Shown: positions 7,038-16,799, counted from the stretch's first letter. The stretch: DNA of 51,898 bases from Bacteroidales bacterium (GCA_949419965.1 CASPAC010000010.1:1-51898); one strand, 5' to 3'. Made by a program: numbers and translations. The notes: generated from the sequence alone by a model not told the origin.

Positions 7038-8921
7038 ATGAAAATCTCCTTTCTTTTGTGTCTGGCGCTGCTGGCCTGCACGACGGCCCGGAGCACCGAA
7101 AAAGTGAAAACCGAAGTTTCGAAAGTGACCCTGTTCCTCGACGGGGCACAGGTGACCCGCACGCGGCAGATCGAGCTGCCGGCGGGCGAAACGACCCTGC
7201 GTTTCACCGATCTGTCGCCCTATCTGGATGCCAAAAGCCTGCAGGTGACGGCTGAAGGCCGGCTGACGATCCTGGGTGTGGAACGCACCTACGACTATGC
7301 CGACTCGCTGGTCCGCACCCGGCGCCAACAGCAACTGGAACAGGAACTCAAGGCGAACGAACGCGAAGCCCGGGGCAACGAAGCGGAGCGGGAAAACGTG
7401 CAGTCGGAGCTCAAACTCCTGGAAGTCAACTGCTCGGCGAGCACCCGGGCAGCCAACATACCCATCGCCACGGTGCGGGAACTCACCGACTACTACGCCG
7501 CGCAACTACGCAAACTCCGGGCCCGGCAACTCGAACTTGAAGAACAACAGAAGACCCTGGCGGAAGAGAAACAGCGCATCAGCAAGGAACTGGCGCAGGC
7601 CGGCGGCAAACCGAAGGACCCGATGAGCACCGTAGAGGTGAAGATCGACGCGAAAACGCGCTGCCAGGCGACCTTCACGCTGGTCTACTATGTGAACAAC
7701 GCCGGCTGGCATCCCAGCTACGACATCCGTTCGGCGGGCCTCAATATTCCGCTCTCCCTCTCCTACAAGGCCAACATCCGGCAGAACACGCGCGAGAAGT
7801 GGACGGACGTAGAGCTGACCCTCTCGTCGGCCAATCCGCTTGTCGGCAACATCGTACCCGAACTGCAGACCTACTGGCTCGACTACGGACTCAGCGCGCC
7901 CCGCTACGACCTGCGACTGAAAGACAACACCGTTTCGGGCATGGTCTACGATGCGGAAACGCACGAACCGATCGCCGGGGCCATGGTAACGATCCCGGGC
8001 ACGACGATCGGCACGGCAACCGATGTGGACGGACGCTACTCGCTGACGCTTCCGAACGGAGCCTCGGAACTGAAATTCAGCTTCGTAGGCATGCAGGCGG
8101 AAGTACGGCGCATCACGGGGCCGACGATCAATGCGGTGCTGCGCCCGAACATGCAGCAACTGGACGAAACGGTGGTTGTAGCCTACGGCACACGGAGCAA
8201 ACGCGGAATTACAGGCAGTGCGGCACAAAATCGGGCAATGGCCCTTGAGGCGGACACCGATTTTGCTGAAGAAGAAGCGAGCGAAACGATCGCCGTAGAT
8301 CGGACGCAGAACCGCACGGACTACGAATTCGCGATCCGGCGCCCCTACACCATCCCGTCGGACGGCAAACCGGTCGCCGTGGAGATCGGACGCTACGAAC
8401 TGCCGGCGAACTATCTCTACGGCAGCACGCCCAAGATCGACAAGGATGCCTTTCTGACGGCCGAAGCGACGGGCTGGAGGCAGTACAACCTGCTGGAGGG
8501 CGAAGCGAACGTCTACTTCGAGGGTACGTTCATAGGCAAAAGCATCCTCAGTCCCGATCTTGCGAACGACACGCTTCGCTTCTCGCTGGGCCGCGACCGC
8601 GGCATAGCGATCAAGCGGGAAAAAGAACACGACTACACGGCCCGGCGCGCCGCAGGCTCGAACCGCACGCAGACCGTAGGCTGGCTGCTCACCGTGCGCA
8701 ACACGCGCAACGAAGCTGTGACGCTGGAGCTCCGCGACCAGCTGCCTGTCTCGCGCAACAACGAGATAACGGTGACGGCCGAAGAACTGAGCGGCGGACG
8801 GCTGGACCCGGCCAAGGGGCTGGTGACCTGGGAAATGCAGCTGGCACCCGGGGCACAACGCAACCTGCGCCTGCGCTACAAGGTGAAATATCCCAAAGAA
8901 CGCCGGCTCGACATCGAATGA
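7038..8921 (+). CDS. MuiA-like (DUF4140/DUF4139) lipoprotein with a SusC-like insert
   Basis: An exported protein of 627 residues; [14 protein letters not shown] looks like a lipoprotein signal with Cys14. Residues 25-125 match the DUF4140 N-terminal unit ([24 protein letters not shown]), residues 95-190 form a long coiled coil, and the C-terminal part matches DUF4139 ([41 protein letters not shown]). Inserted at about 297-395 is a carboxypeptidase-regulatory-like domain ending in [19 protein letters not shown], the sequence normally found between this domain and the plug of SusC receptors. The family is named for mucoidy inhibitor A; its biochemical role is unknown. Monocistronic by context. 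Confidence 0.85.
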   Translation: MKISFLLCLALLACTTARSTEKVKTEVSKVTLFLDGAQVTRTRQIELPAGETTLRFTDLSPYLDAKSLQVTAEGRLTILGVERTYDYADSLVRTRRQQQLEQELKANEREARGNEAERENVQSELKLLEVNCSASTRAANIPIATVRELTDYYAAQLRKLRARQLELEEQQKTLAEEKQRISKELAQAGGKPKDPMSTVEVKIDAKTRCQATFTLVYYVNNAGWHPSYDIRSAGLNIPLSLSYKANIRQNTREKWTDVELTLSSANPLVGNIVPELQTYWLDYGLSAPRYDLRLKDNTVSGMVYDAETHEPIAGAMVTIPGTTIGTATDVDGRYSLTLPNGASELKFSFVGMQAEVRRITGPTINAVLRPNMQQLDETVVVAYGTRSKRGITGSAAQNRAMALEADTDFAEEEASETIAVDRTQNRTDYEFAIRRPYTIPSDGKPVAVEIGRYELPANYLYGSTPKIDKDAFLTAEATGWRQYNLLEGEANVYFEGTFIGKSILSPDLANDTLRFSLGRDRGIAIKREKEHDYTARRAAGSNRTQTVGWLLTVRNTRNEAVTLELRDQLPVSRNNEITVTAEELSGGRLDPAKGLVTWEMQLAPGAQRNLRLRYKVKYPKERRLDIE

Positions 8922-8927
8922 CCGGAC

Positions 8928-8957
8928 AGCGGCCGTCTCCTATAAGAGACGGCCGCT
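8928..8957. terminator. hairpin between convergent genes
   Basis: A 12-base perfect stem (AGCGGCCGTCTC and its complement) around loop CTATAA. Neither side has a strong T-run, so it is probably a bidirectional but weak terminator for the convergent genes ending at 8921 and 8978. Confidence 0.55.
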
Positions 8958-8977
8958 TCGATTGAGACCGGACGGGA

Positions 8978-11398
8978 TCAGAAGCTATAGGCGACCGAGA
9001 GGTAGAACGAACGCGGATAGGCGCAGGTGTAACGCGTGTCGTGGGGCCGGAACCCGACGGCATCGCCGGCCGTGATGCGCCGCACGCGCAGGGACTCGTA
9101 ACCGTTGTAGAAAGTTGTGCGGCTGCCGGGAAGGTTGCGCACGATGAGCGAAGCCACGAGCCGCGAACGACCGAAATAAAAGGACTTGAACAACGAAGCG
9201 TCGACCGTGAAGGCGTCGGGCAGGCGCTCCTGGCGGACGAAAGCCTCGAAATCCTCGGGCGAGACACCGCCCTGGCGGGCGATGCGGGCGGTGCGCCGCA
9301 AAGGCATGGGCTCGACGTAACGCACGCCGGCATAACCTGCCGAGAGGCGGGCGCCCCACCCTTTCGGTCCGAAATAGAGCAATCCGGCGCTGGCGCAGAC
9401 CCGGGGAGCCCCGCCGACCGAACAACCGCCCATGTAGCTTTCGGCGCTGGTGTCGACGGCCCGGTTGTCGCTGTCGGCGATGACCGTCACGCGGGGATTG
9501 CGCAGATACTCGTAACGCCCGGCCGAGACGCCGAGCGACAGCCGCCACCGATAGGAGAGACGCACGGACGCAGCCGCTTCGAGACCGCAGGCCCGGCGCC
9601 CGATGCCGGAAACGGCCATATCGCAATAGAGTCCCGAGAGGTCGTCGAAATAACGCCTTGTCTCCGAAGCGTCGAACGACGCGGTGACGAATGCCGCGAC
9701 CTGGAGATCGAGGACGGGACCGGTCAACCGATAGTTCAGTTCGGCGGCGTAGCAACGTTCGGGTCTGCACTCCCCGACCGTGAGGTTGTTATAGAGCGGC
9801 TGGAAGAAGAGCGCTTCGGGCTCGGGCGCCGAGGCGCAGGCAGCGGCCGAAAACCCGACATAGCTGCGCGGCGAAAAAGACCACCCGGCCGACGCCATGA
9901 AAAGATATTCGGCCGTACGCATCGCCCGCGACCGACCGTAGGAACGGGCTCCGGGAAAGAGCTCCTTCTCCATGCGCCCGCGGCGAAAAACGGAAGAAGC
10001 GCCCAACCCGGCGGCGGCATCGGCCCGGAAACGGTCGGCACGCCACGAAGCCCGCAAACCAGCGCCGGCCCGCAGCTGCACGAGGCTGTAATCGTAGCCG
10101 AAGCGGTCGCCCTCGCCGATCAGGCGGCCTGGATGGCGCAAATCGTTCTGCAACCGGTTGCTGTAGGTGTCGTCGTCGACCAGGAACCGGTCGATGTCGG
10201 CCACGTAGCGGGCGCCCAGCAAGTCGCGCATGCGCTTGAAACTGCGGGTCGACTCGCGCCGGAGGAAGAAACCGTAGTCGAGTGTCAGACGCCGCTCGGG
10301 ACGCGAAGTGAAAGCGGCATCGAGGGCCAGGTTGCAGAGCCGTCCGACCCGCTCCTCAAGGGCATAGACCGCAGGACCGCCGGCAAGCCGGTTGACGGCG
10401 ATCAGAGCGTCCCAGTCGATCTGCGTATAGCGGGGATCGGCCGCGCGCCACGCCTGTTCGGTCTCGGAGTCGCCGGCGAACGAGGGCATGTAACGGTAAT
10501 TGTCGGGCATGGGCGTGCGGGCATCGTACCAGTCGAGCATGCTATAACGCTGCGAACCGGCCTCGACGCTCACGGCGGCAAGCAACGAAGTGGCGGCCGA
10601 CAACTCGCTCCGCCATGACACGACGGCCAGAGGGACCGCTTCGCGCCGCACGCGGGAATTGCGCACCTTGCCGTTCTGAAAGCCCCAGGCGGGGTTGTAG
10701 AGCCGGTCGCCGGTGAGGGAGAAAGCCTCCTCGGTAGCCGACAGCCGGGTGCCGCGCACGGAAAAAGGCGCGACGGCGAGCAAGGCGATCCTGTGGCGCG
10801 GTCCGAATCCCCGCTCTGCACGGAAAGCGGCAGTGAACGCATTGGTGAAAACGCCGTCGACGTAGAGATCGCGCCCGGTGCGGGCGTCGAGAGCGGCGGC
10901 ATAACGCCAGCCGTGAGACGACTCGCCCACGGCGGAGAATTTGGCGCCTACGAGGTAATTCCGCCCCGAAAAGGAGACGGAAGCGCGGTAAGGCTGCAAG
11001 GGCATTCCCTCCGGGAAATCGAACGCACGCCGACCGGCGACTCCGCCTGCCCCGCCCTCGGCCAAAGCAATACCCGGCGAACTGCTCTCCGAAGCACCCA
11101 AGGTGCGCAAGGCATGAAAGACGCGATAGGGAACCTGCGCGCCGTCGACCGTGACGATTTCTTCATGGAAAGCCCTGCCGCGGCGTTTCGCGGCGACCTG
11201 CGGCAAGGTGAAACGCATGTTCTCGTCGTAGAGGTCGGGCGCCGACTGCACGGCGCGGTAGAAAAGCGCCGAATCGGGCTCGAGCAGAGGCCGCGGCTCC
11301 TCGTACGAAGCGAAAGGATAATAACCGTCATCGTAATGCTGGGCCGCCGCCGACCCTACGCAAAGCAGAAAGAAAAGAGAAAGGCGACCTTTCGGCAT
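8978..11398 (-). CDS. outer-membrane beta-barrel, TonB-dependent-receptor-like, no plug domain
   Basis: An 806-residue exported protein with signal peptide MPKGRLSLFFLLCVGSAAAQ. From about residue 130 it has barrel-like alternating strands rich in aromatic and arginine residues, ending SFYLSVAYSF with the C-terminal Phe typical of BAM substrates. LYNPAWGFQNGKVRNSRV and the DWYDARTPMPDNYRYMPSF stretch match the barrel of a Bacteroidota TonB-dependent receptor family as I know it. The usual carboxypeptidase-like and plug domains (about 200 residues) are absent; only about 110 residues lie between signal and barrel. Either a plugless relative or a remodelled receptor. Monocistronic, with a TAGCTTTG promoter. 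Confidence 0.75.
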   Translation of the reverse strand: MPKGRLSLFFLLCVGSAAAQHYDDGYYPFASYEEPRPLLEPDSALFYRAVQSAPDLYDENMRFTLPQVAAKRRGRAFHEEIVTVDGAQVPYRVFHALRTLGASESSSPGIALAEGGAGGVAGRRAFDFPEGMPLQPYRASVSFSGRNYLVGAKFSAVGESSHGWRYAAALDARTGRDLYVDGVFTNAFTAAFRAERGFGPRHRIALLAVAPFSVRGTRLSATEEAFSLTGDRLYNPAWGFQNGKVRNSRVRREAVPLAVVSWRSELSAATSLLAAVSVEAGSQRYSMLDWYDARTPMPDNYRYMPSFAGDSETEQAWRAADPRYTQIDWDALIAVNRLAGGPAVYALEERVGRLCNLALDAAFTSRPERRLTLDYGFFLRRESTRSFKRMRDLLGARYVADIDRFLVDDDTYSNRLQNDLRHPGRLIGEGDRFGYDYSLVQLRAGAGLRASWRADRFRADAAAGLGASSVFRRGRMEKELFPGARSYGRSRAMRTAEYLFMASAGWSFSPRSYVGFSAAACASAPEPEALFFQPLYNNLTVGECRPERCYAAELNYRLTGPVLDLQVAAFVTASFDASETRRYFDDLSGLYCDMAVSGIGRRACGLEAAASVRLSYRWRLSLGVSAGRYEYLRNPRVTVIADSDNRAVDTSAESYMGGCSVGGAPRVCASAGLLYFGPKGWGARLSAGYAGVRYVEPMPLRRTARIARQGGVSPEDFEAFVRQERLPDAFTVDASLFKSFYFGRSRLVASLIVRNLPGSRTTFYNGYESLRVRRITAGDAVGFRPHDTRYTCAYPRSFYLSVAYSF

Positions 11399-11420
11399 AC
11401 ATTGCGGACTTTTCGGAATA

Positions 11421-11428
11421 CAAAGCTA
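11421..11428 (-). promoter_or_regulatory. promoter -7 element of the beta-barrel gene
   Basis: Reads TAGCTTTG on the minus strand, 23 bases before the ATG at 11398. Confidence 0.6.
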
Positions 11429-11448
11429 CGATAAAAAGCCGAATACGA

Positions 11449-11485
11449 AAAAATCCGGCTGCAAGAAAGATCCTGCAGCCGGATG
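11449..11485 (-). terminator. intrinsic terminator ending the phosphodiester cluster
   Basis: On the minus strand: ATCCGGCTGCA, loop GGATCTTTCT, TGCAGCCGGATT, then TTTTCG. It lies 23 bases past the stop of the antiporter gene and marks the end of the long leftward transcription unit. Confidence 0.85.
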
Positions 11486-11507
11486 CGGAGAAAGAACCGC
11501 GAACGAT

Positions 11508-12881
11508 TCAACTATGCGAACGCCTGGCGACGAAGAGCGCCAGAATGAACGATACGACCGAAGCGCCGATCCAGAAAACGATCGCCGAATCGAAATTGTA
11601 GCTTGTCACACCGTCCAGCTCCGTTTTGCCGGAGTTGATGAGCCAGCCGCTGACGATGTCCTGCAGGCCTGCGCCGACATAACTTGCCATGCCGACGATT
11701 CCCAGCGCTGCGCCCGTCGCTTCGCGCGGCACGATGTCGATGGCCATCAGACCGCCCAGAAAACAGATGAGAACGCCGATCGCCACGCCGAACAGAATCA
11801 TGCTGAGAATGTTGATGACCAACCCGCTGCCGGAGTAGAGGAACAGGCAGAGCGCAACGGTGTTCAACACGCCGAAACCGAAAGCCAGCACGTTGCGCCG
11901 CCCGCTGAAAAAGGCGTCGGAGAGCCAACCCGAAAAGACCGTGCCCACGATGCCGCACAAGGCGTTGACCGAGATGACCTGGGTAGCCGCGGCCAACGTA
12001 TAACCCTTGATTTCCTGCAGGAAAAGCACGCCCCAGCCGTTGATGGCGTAGCGGCTGACATACATGAACGCACTGGAGAGCGCCAGCACCCAGACCAGCG
12101 GATTGCGGATCACGGAACGCTGCAGATCGGAAGTCTTGCCGCGGTCGCCGGGCGTGCCGGACGGCTCCTCGCCGGTCAGCTCCTCGATCGGAGGCAGCCC
12201 CTTCGATTCGGGCGTGTCGTGCATGAGCAGCAGGATCGTCGCCACGCCGAGCACGCCGGCGACCGACGAACCGACGAAGCCCCATTGCCAACCGCAGAAG
12301 CCGACGACCGCGCCGACGAACAGGAACGACAGAAATTCGCCGAGGTTGTGGCTGGCGCTGAAGAATCCGTAGTAGGTGCCCCGCTTGCTGAGCGGGTACC
12401 ACCGCGAAAGGGCGATGATGGCCGGAGGAGCGCCCATCGACTGGCTCCAGCCGTTGACGCCCCACATGACGGCGAACGCGACGAACAACGCCATGTTGCC
12501 GACGAAGCCGCCGCCGTTGGCGAAGCCGAGGATGCCGACGAGCAGGTTGGCGGCCGCCGAGACGACAAGGCCCGCGGCCATGAAGCGCCTGATGTTGCTG
12601 TGGTCGGAGAGAAATCCATTGACGAACTTGCCGACGGCGTAGGCGAACAACAACGCCGAACCGATGACGCCCAGCTGCGCGGCGTCGAGCGCTCCGCTTT
12701 CGAGGATGGGCTTCTTGACCACGTTGAGGCTCGTGCGGCAGACGTAATAGAGGCTGTAGCCGACGGTGCCGGCGATGAAACTCTGCCAGCGGAGTTTCTT
12801 ATAGAAACGCATCATGGCGGCGCTGTCCTTCTGCAGGCGCGGCGCCGGTGCGCTTTTTCTGAAAAATGAAAGTAGTGACAT
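11508..12881 (-). CDS. organophosphate:phosphate antiporter (GlpT/UhpT-type MFS)
   Basis: Inner-membrane importer that exchanges an organophosphate such as glycerol 3-phosphate for phosphate. It has 457 residues and 12 predicted helices. The two phosphate-binding arginines of the OPA family are both placed as in E. coli GlpT: Arg49 in YYVCRTSLN and Arg277 in MYVSRYAINGW (compare VYLLRYGILDW in GlpT). Other family landmarks are GWSQSMGAPP and RWYPLSKRGTYYGFFSASHNLGE. The central loop is charged (residues 222-258). It is the last gene of the cluster, behind two glycerophosphodiesterases, so glycerol 3-phosphate is the best substrate guess; hexose phosphate cannot be excluded. No glpT symbol is given for that reason. 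Confidence 0.85.
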   Translation of the reverse strand: MSLLSFFRKSAPAPRLQKDSAAMMRFYKKLRWQSFIAGTVGYSLYYVCRTSLNVVKKPILESGALDAAQLGVIGSALLFAYAVGKFVNGFLSDHSNIRRFMAAGLVVSAAANLLVGILGFANGGGFVGNMALFVAFAVMWGVNGWSQSMGAPPAIIALSRWYPLSKRGTYYGFFSASHNLGEFLSFLFVGAVVGFCGWQWGFVGSSVAGVLGVATILLLMHDTPESKGLPPIEELTGEEPSGTPGDRGKTSDLQRSVIRNPLVWVLALSSAFMYVSRYAINGWGVLFLQEIKGYTLAAATQVISVNALCGIVGTVFSGWLSDAFFSGRRNVLAFGFGVLNTVALCLFLYSGSGLVINILSMILFGVAIGVLICFLGGLMAIDIVPREATGAALGIVGMASYVGAGLQDIVSGWLINSGKTELDGVTSYNFDSAIVFWIGASVVSFILALFVARRSHS

Positions 12882-12917
12882 GAGCAGGTTGGTTACATTG
12901 TCGGGTTAAAAGAGCGG

Positions 12918-13802
12918 TCACCGCTTCGTGAACTCCAGTTCGACCTGTACGGGGAAGTGGTCCGAAGGAGTGCGTGCCCGGAATCTCGGCTCCGCGCCGC
13001 CGGGGATTTCCGAACGGTAGGTGTCGGTCAGGATTCCGTAGCGGAGCACCCGGAAACCCGGAGTCACGAAGAGGTAGTCGATGCGGCGGAAGGTCTTGAT
13101 GTCGGGGTCGAACCGGTTTTCGGTGCCTGTTTCGGCATAGCGGATTTCGGCCGTGTCGTAGGTGTCGGACAAAAGCCCGGAATCGCGGAGGATGGCATAG
13201 CTCGGGCTTGTCCGGCCCACGTTGAAGTCGCCGGTGAGGATGACCCGCTCGCCGTGGCACAACTCTTCGATCTTGGCCAGTATCAGACGGCAGCTCTCGG
13301 CCTGGGCCTGTTCGCCGCGGTGGTCGGTATGGGTCGTGAAGAACCAGAACCTGCGGCGGCTCTCTTTGTCGTAGAACCGGCCCCAGGTGCAGATGCGGAC
13401 ATACTTGGCATCCCAACCCCTGTTGGGGCCCGAAGGATCTTCGGCAAGCCAGAAGTGGCCCGAATCGAGCAGCTTGAAGCGGCCGCGCTTGTAGAAGATC
13501 GCGGAATATTCGCCGCCCGCGGCGCCGTCGTCGCGGCCGACGCCCACATAATCGTAGCCGGGCAACGCTGCGAGCATGTCCTGCAACTGGCTGTGGAAGA
13601 CCTCCTGCGCCCCGAAGATGTCGAAGTCGTGGAACCGGATCAGCGACGAGATGACCGGAAGACGCTGCTCCCAGCCGTTGCCCGCGGCCGTATCCTTTGC
13701 GTTGAGCTGGCGGATGTTGTAGGTTGCGGCCGAAAAACTTTGGGCTGCGACGTTGGCGGCCGACACGCATGCGACGGCCATGCAGATCAGTAATTTGTTC
13801 AT
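12918..13802 (-). CDS. secreted endonuclease/exonuclease/phosphatase (EEP) family hydrolase
   Basis: Metal-dependent phosphodiester or phosphomonoester hydrolase of the DNase I/sphingomyelinase fold. It has 294 residues with a Sec signal peptide MNKLLICMAVACVSAANVAAQ. The catalytic set is complete: YNIR near 28, Glu67 in GAQEVF, THTDH at 157-161, GDFN at 191-194 and SDHFPV at 280-285, the last giving the base His282. It sits 12 bases after the GDPD gene and 36 before the antiporter gene. Substrate cannot be read from the sequence; the context points to a phosphodiester handled in the periplasm before import. Related family members act on nucleic acids, inositol phosphates or sphingomyelin. 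Confidence 0.88.
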   Translation of the reverse strand: MNKLLICMAVACVSAANVAAQSFSAATYNIRQLNAKDTAAGNGWEQRLPVISSLIRFHDFDIFGAQEVFHSQLQDMLAALPGYDYVGVGRDDGAAGGEYSAIFYKRGRFKLLDSGHFWLAEDPSGPNRGWDAKYVRICTWGRFYDKESRRRFWFFTTHTDHRGEQAQAESCRLILAKIEELCHGERVILTGDFNVGRTSPSYAILRDSGLLSDTYDTAEIRYAETGTENRFDPDIKTFRRIDYLFVTPGFRVLRYGILTDTYRSEIPGGAEPRFRARTPSDHFPVQVELEFTKR

Positions 13803-13814
13803 GATGTTCCGTTG

Positions 13815-14726
13815 TTAGCGCCTGCCCTGCGATTCGAGGTAGCGGATCAACAAGTCGGGACGGTCGGTCTGGATGATCGAAGCGCCCATATCGAGCAAGG
13901 GGCCGTACACCCGGTCGGGCGACCCGGCGAAAGCCTTGTCGTCGCTCAGACCGCCGCAGAGCGAATCCCAGAGCGAATTGACCCACAATTTCGAACCGCC
14001 GGCGACGACCTGCCGCATGCAGGCCTCCACATCGGGCGTATACTCGTTCCAGCACACTTCGTAAGCCAGCGGGACGACGCCTTTGGAGGCATATTCCTCG
14101 AAGAGCTCGCGGCCCTGCGGCCTGAGGATGTCGATGATCGGCATGTACATCATGTTGTGCGGATGCTGCGCGAACTTTGCAGCGACGATCTCCACCGGCC
14201 GTTTGCCCTTGATGAGCACCTGATCGGTGACGCCCAACTCTTCGGTGACGGCGAGCGCGAGGTCGTAATATTCGTATCCCTGGTCGATATTCACCACGAT
14301 GCGGTCTTTGCAGACGGCGAGCGCTTCGCGCAGGGTCGGCATACGGAGCGAGGTCTTCACGCCGTGACCGGTTTTCAGCACGCACCGCCGGAGCGAATCG
14401 TAGGTGATGTCGCAGACGCGGCCATGGCCGTTGGTCGTGCGGTCGATGGTCTTGTCGTGGCACAGCACCAGCACGCTGTCCTTGGTGAGCTTGAGGTCGA
14501 GCTCCATGATGTCGGCCCCCATGCCGATCACCGACTCGATGGCCGGGATGGAGTTTTCGGGCCAGTTGCGCCAGTCGCCCCGGTGCGAAACCACCACCAC
14601 GTAGGGCGAGGAGGGGTTGCGGAGCTCGGCGCAGACGAAACGGGCTTTGCCGGCCGGACCGGCCGCCGGCTGCGAACAAGCCCAGAGGCCTGCCGCTGCG
14701 CACAGGATGAGTAGGAAACGTTTCAT
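13815..14726 (-). CDS. glycerophosphodiester phosphodiesterase lipoprotein
   Basis: Cleaves glycerophosphodiesters to glycerol 3-phosphate and an alcohol. It has 303 residues, with lipoprotein signal MKRFLLILCAAAGLWAC (Cys17). GDPD motifs are SHRG (His48), PENS (Glu57), MELDLKLTKDS (Glu75, Asp77) and LCHDKTIDRTTNG (His90), followed by NIDQ where many GDPDs have an E-x-E metal ligand. The barrel closes with IIQTDRPDLLIRYL. An 11-base hairpin lies between this gene and the upstream EEP-GLUG gene. The product would feed the GlpT-type antiporter two genes downstream. Confidence 0.92.
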   Translation of the reverse strand: MKRFLLILCAAAGLWACSQPAAGPAGKARFVCAELRNPSSPYVVVVSHRGDWRNWPENSIPAIESVIGMGADIMELDLKLTKDSVLVLCHDKTIDRTTNGHGRVCDITYDSLRRCVLKTGHGVKTSLRMPTLREALAVCKDRIVVNIDQGYEYYDLALAVTEELGVTDQVLIKGKRPVEIVAAKFAQHPHNMMYMPIIDILRPQGRELFEEYASKGVVPLAYEVCWNEYTPDVEACMRQVVAGGSKLWVNSLWDSLCGGLSDDKAFAGSPDRVYGPLLDMGASIIQTDRPDLLIRYLESQGRR

Positions 14727-14744
14727 TGGGTTCGGGTTAGAAAG

Positions 14745-14770
14745 GGAGAACCGGAAAAGTCCGGTTCTCC
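14745..14770 (-). promoter_or_regulatory. intercistronic hairpin before the GDPD gene
   Basis: GGAGAACCGGA and its exact complement around a 4-base loop. On the minus strand it is followed by CTTTCT, so it could act as a partial terminator or RNA-stability element within the cluster. Confidence 0.55.
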
Positions 14771-14780
14771 TGAAAAGCGG

Positions 14781-16799
14781 TTATTCCAATACGGGGCAGC
14801 TCTCCGATGCCACCCATTTGCGCAGGACGACGTTGGGTTTGCCCGGCAGCGTTGCCTCCGGCGTGTCGTTGAAGATCGCCGCGCCGGCGTTGAGCGCCGC
14901 AACGAAACTATCGCACGACTCATTGCTCGAAGGAACGGTGACGGCGCCCGATTTCATCTCGCCGAGCGAGAGCAGGGCAAAGGTCGTCTGAGACCAGACC
15001 GTACCGGCTTTCTTGTCGCTGCCGACGGCCGCGTTAGCCGCCGACTTGGACGGACACGCAGAGTTGCCGTAGATGTTCTGCAAGTTGCCTATCTTGCTGT
15101 AACCCACGACCGATGCGCAGGAACTGTTGGCCACGATCTCTTCCACGGTCGAATAGCAGTTGATGACGAAGCTGTTGTCGCTGACGATGCCGACAATGCC
15201 GCCGACGTTGTTGTGCAGCGCTTCGAGTCTGTCCACCCGGCTGTAGCAGTTGATGACATAACGGCCCGAACCGTCGTCGCCTTTGGCGATCTGTCCGGCG
15301 ATGCCGCCCATGTTGGGGTCTTTGGGTGCGTCGGTCTTCATCGTGCCGCCGAGGTTGGCGCAGTTGACGATCGTACCCCGGTTCTGACCCGCGATGCCGC
15401 CGAGGGTCTTGGCATTCGCACCGCCCGTGATGTCGCCCTTGAAGGTCGCACCGTCGACGACGCCGGAGTTCATGCCGACGATGCCGCCCGCGATCTCGAA
15501 TTCGGTAGAAAGCGCACCTTCGACAGCCAGGTTGCGGATCGTGCCCTTATTGGAGCCGAAAACACCGCAGGATTTGCCCGGAGCCACGATCTTCACATTG
15601 AGGAGCTTATGCCCCGCACCGTCGAACTCGCCCTCGAAACTGGCCGTGTTGTCGTCCGAGAAGCCGATCGGCGTGAAGTTCTTGTTGTTGAAGTCGATGT
15701 CGGCCGTGAGCTTGTAATAAGCCGTCGAAGCGTAGACGGCGTCATCGGCCGGCCCGTTGATCGAAGCGGCGACCGTGTTCCAGTCGCTCACGGAGTTGAG
15801 CTGCCACGGATCCGCAGCCGTTCCGGAACCCTCGACCTCGTCGGGCGCGGGTTTCTCGTAGTCGGTGTCGAACCGAATCGTCAGGGGGCAATGGTCCGAA
15901 GGATAGATGTTTCCGTAGACGGTATTGTCCACCTTGTAGGTTTTGAGTTCGACGTCTCCGCGGACATAGATGTAGTCGATGCGCGCCGTGGCCTGCGTGA
16001 GGTCGGCCGAAGTCTTGTGACCGTTGAACGTACCGACGGGACCGCTGATGAAATCCGAGTCCACGGTGAGGAACGAATCGTTCCAATGGGTGCGCAGCGT
16101 CTTCGACGAAGCATCGTCCATGGTGGCATTCATGTCGCCGACCAGGATCGAGGGAATGCCTCCGGGGTTGTACATCTTTTCGCGCTCGATGAGCAGTTTG
16201 GCGCCCTCCGCGCGCGCCGCGGCGGCCAACGGAGCATGGGTGACCATCATGAAGAACTGCTTGTTGTAGAGCTTGTCGGTCACCATGGCGCAGGCGGCGA
16301 TGCGGTAATAACCCAGCTCGTCCCAACCGTAGCTCATTTCGTCGGGCGTGGGCGAAATCCAGAAGAAGTGTTTGTCGCTGAGCTCGAACCGATCGGGATT
16401 GTAGGCGATGCCCGACGCCTCGCCGCTGGTGCCGTCCTGCGAATCGCGGCCCACGAACCACCATTCGTAGCTGCCGCCCTGCTGCTCGACGAGGGTCGGC
16501 AGCTCGTTCCGGATCGTAGCGTTGGCCTCCTGGAAGCCGAAGATGTCCCATTCGTTTTTGACGATCGACTGGGCCAACACCGTGCGGCGGTTGGACCACA
16601 GGTAGTCGCCCGTGCCCTTGCCCGAAATCCAGAGGTTGTAACAGCCGAGCGAGAGCGTCTGCTCGGTGATGTCGGGTTCGCGCGAGGGGGTATCGTCCTC
16701 GTAGTACTTGTCGTTGAGTACCGTTTCGAAATCGTCGGCGCATCCGGCGGCCAGGGTGCAAAATGCCGCGAACAGCGCGAGAATTATTGATTTTTTCAT
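14781..16799 (-). CDS. EEP-phosphodiesterase lipoprotein with C-terminal GLUG repeats
   Basis: A 672-residue surface or periplasmic lipoprotein, signal MKKSIILALFAAFCTLAAGC. Residues 48-310 are an EEP hydrolase with CYNLWI, FGFQEAN, MVTHAPLAA, VGDMNATMDD, ARIDYIYV and SDHCPLTIRF, all catalytic positions present. From about 330 the protein has a run of GLUG-type repeats (GEFDGAGHKLLNVKI, CGVFGSNKGTIRNLAVEG, AGGIVGMNSGVVDGATFKG, GGIAGQNRGTIVNCANLGG), a right-handed beta-helix-like fold often used in adhesion or substrate display. The EEP domain is only distantly like the shorter EEP enzyme at 12918-13802, so they may attack different bonds. Confidence 0.88.
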   Translation of the reverse strand: MKKSIILALFAAFCTLAAGCADDFETVLNDKYYEDDTPSREPDITEQTLSLGCYNLWISGKGTGDYLWSNRRTVLAQSIVKNEWDIFGFQEANATIRNELPTLVEQQGGSYEWWFVGRDSQDGTSGEASGIAYNPDRFELSDKHFFWISPTPDEMSYGWDELGYYRIAACAMVTDKLYNKQFFMMVTHAPLAAAARAEGAKLLIEREKMYNPGGIPSILVGDMNATMDDASSKTLRTHWNDSFLTVDSDFISGPVGTFNGHKTSADLTQATARIDYIYVRGDVELKTYKVDNTVYGNIYPSDHCPLTIRFDTDYEKPAPDEVEGSGTAADPWQLNSVSDWNTVAASINGPADDAVYASTAYYKLTADIDFNNKNFTPIGFSDDNTASFEGEFDGAGHKLLNVKIVAPGKSCGVFGSNKGTIRNLAVEGALSTEFEIAGGIVGMNSGVVDGATFKGDITGGANAKTLGGIAGQNRGTIVNCANLGGTMKTDAPKDPNMGGIAGQIAKGDDGSGRYVINCYSRVDRLEALHNNVGGIVGIVSDNSFVINCYSTVEEIVANSSCASVVGYSKIGNLQNIYGNSACPSKSAANAAVGSDKKAGTVWSQTTFALLSLGEMKSGAVTVPSSNESCDSFVAALNAGAAIFNDTPEATLPGKPNVVLRKWVASESCPVLE

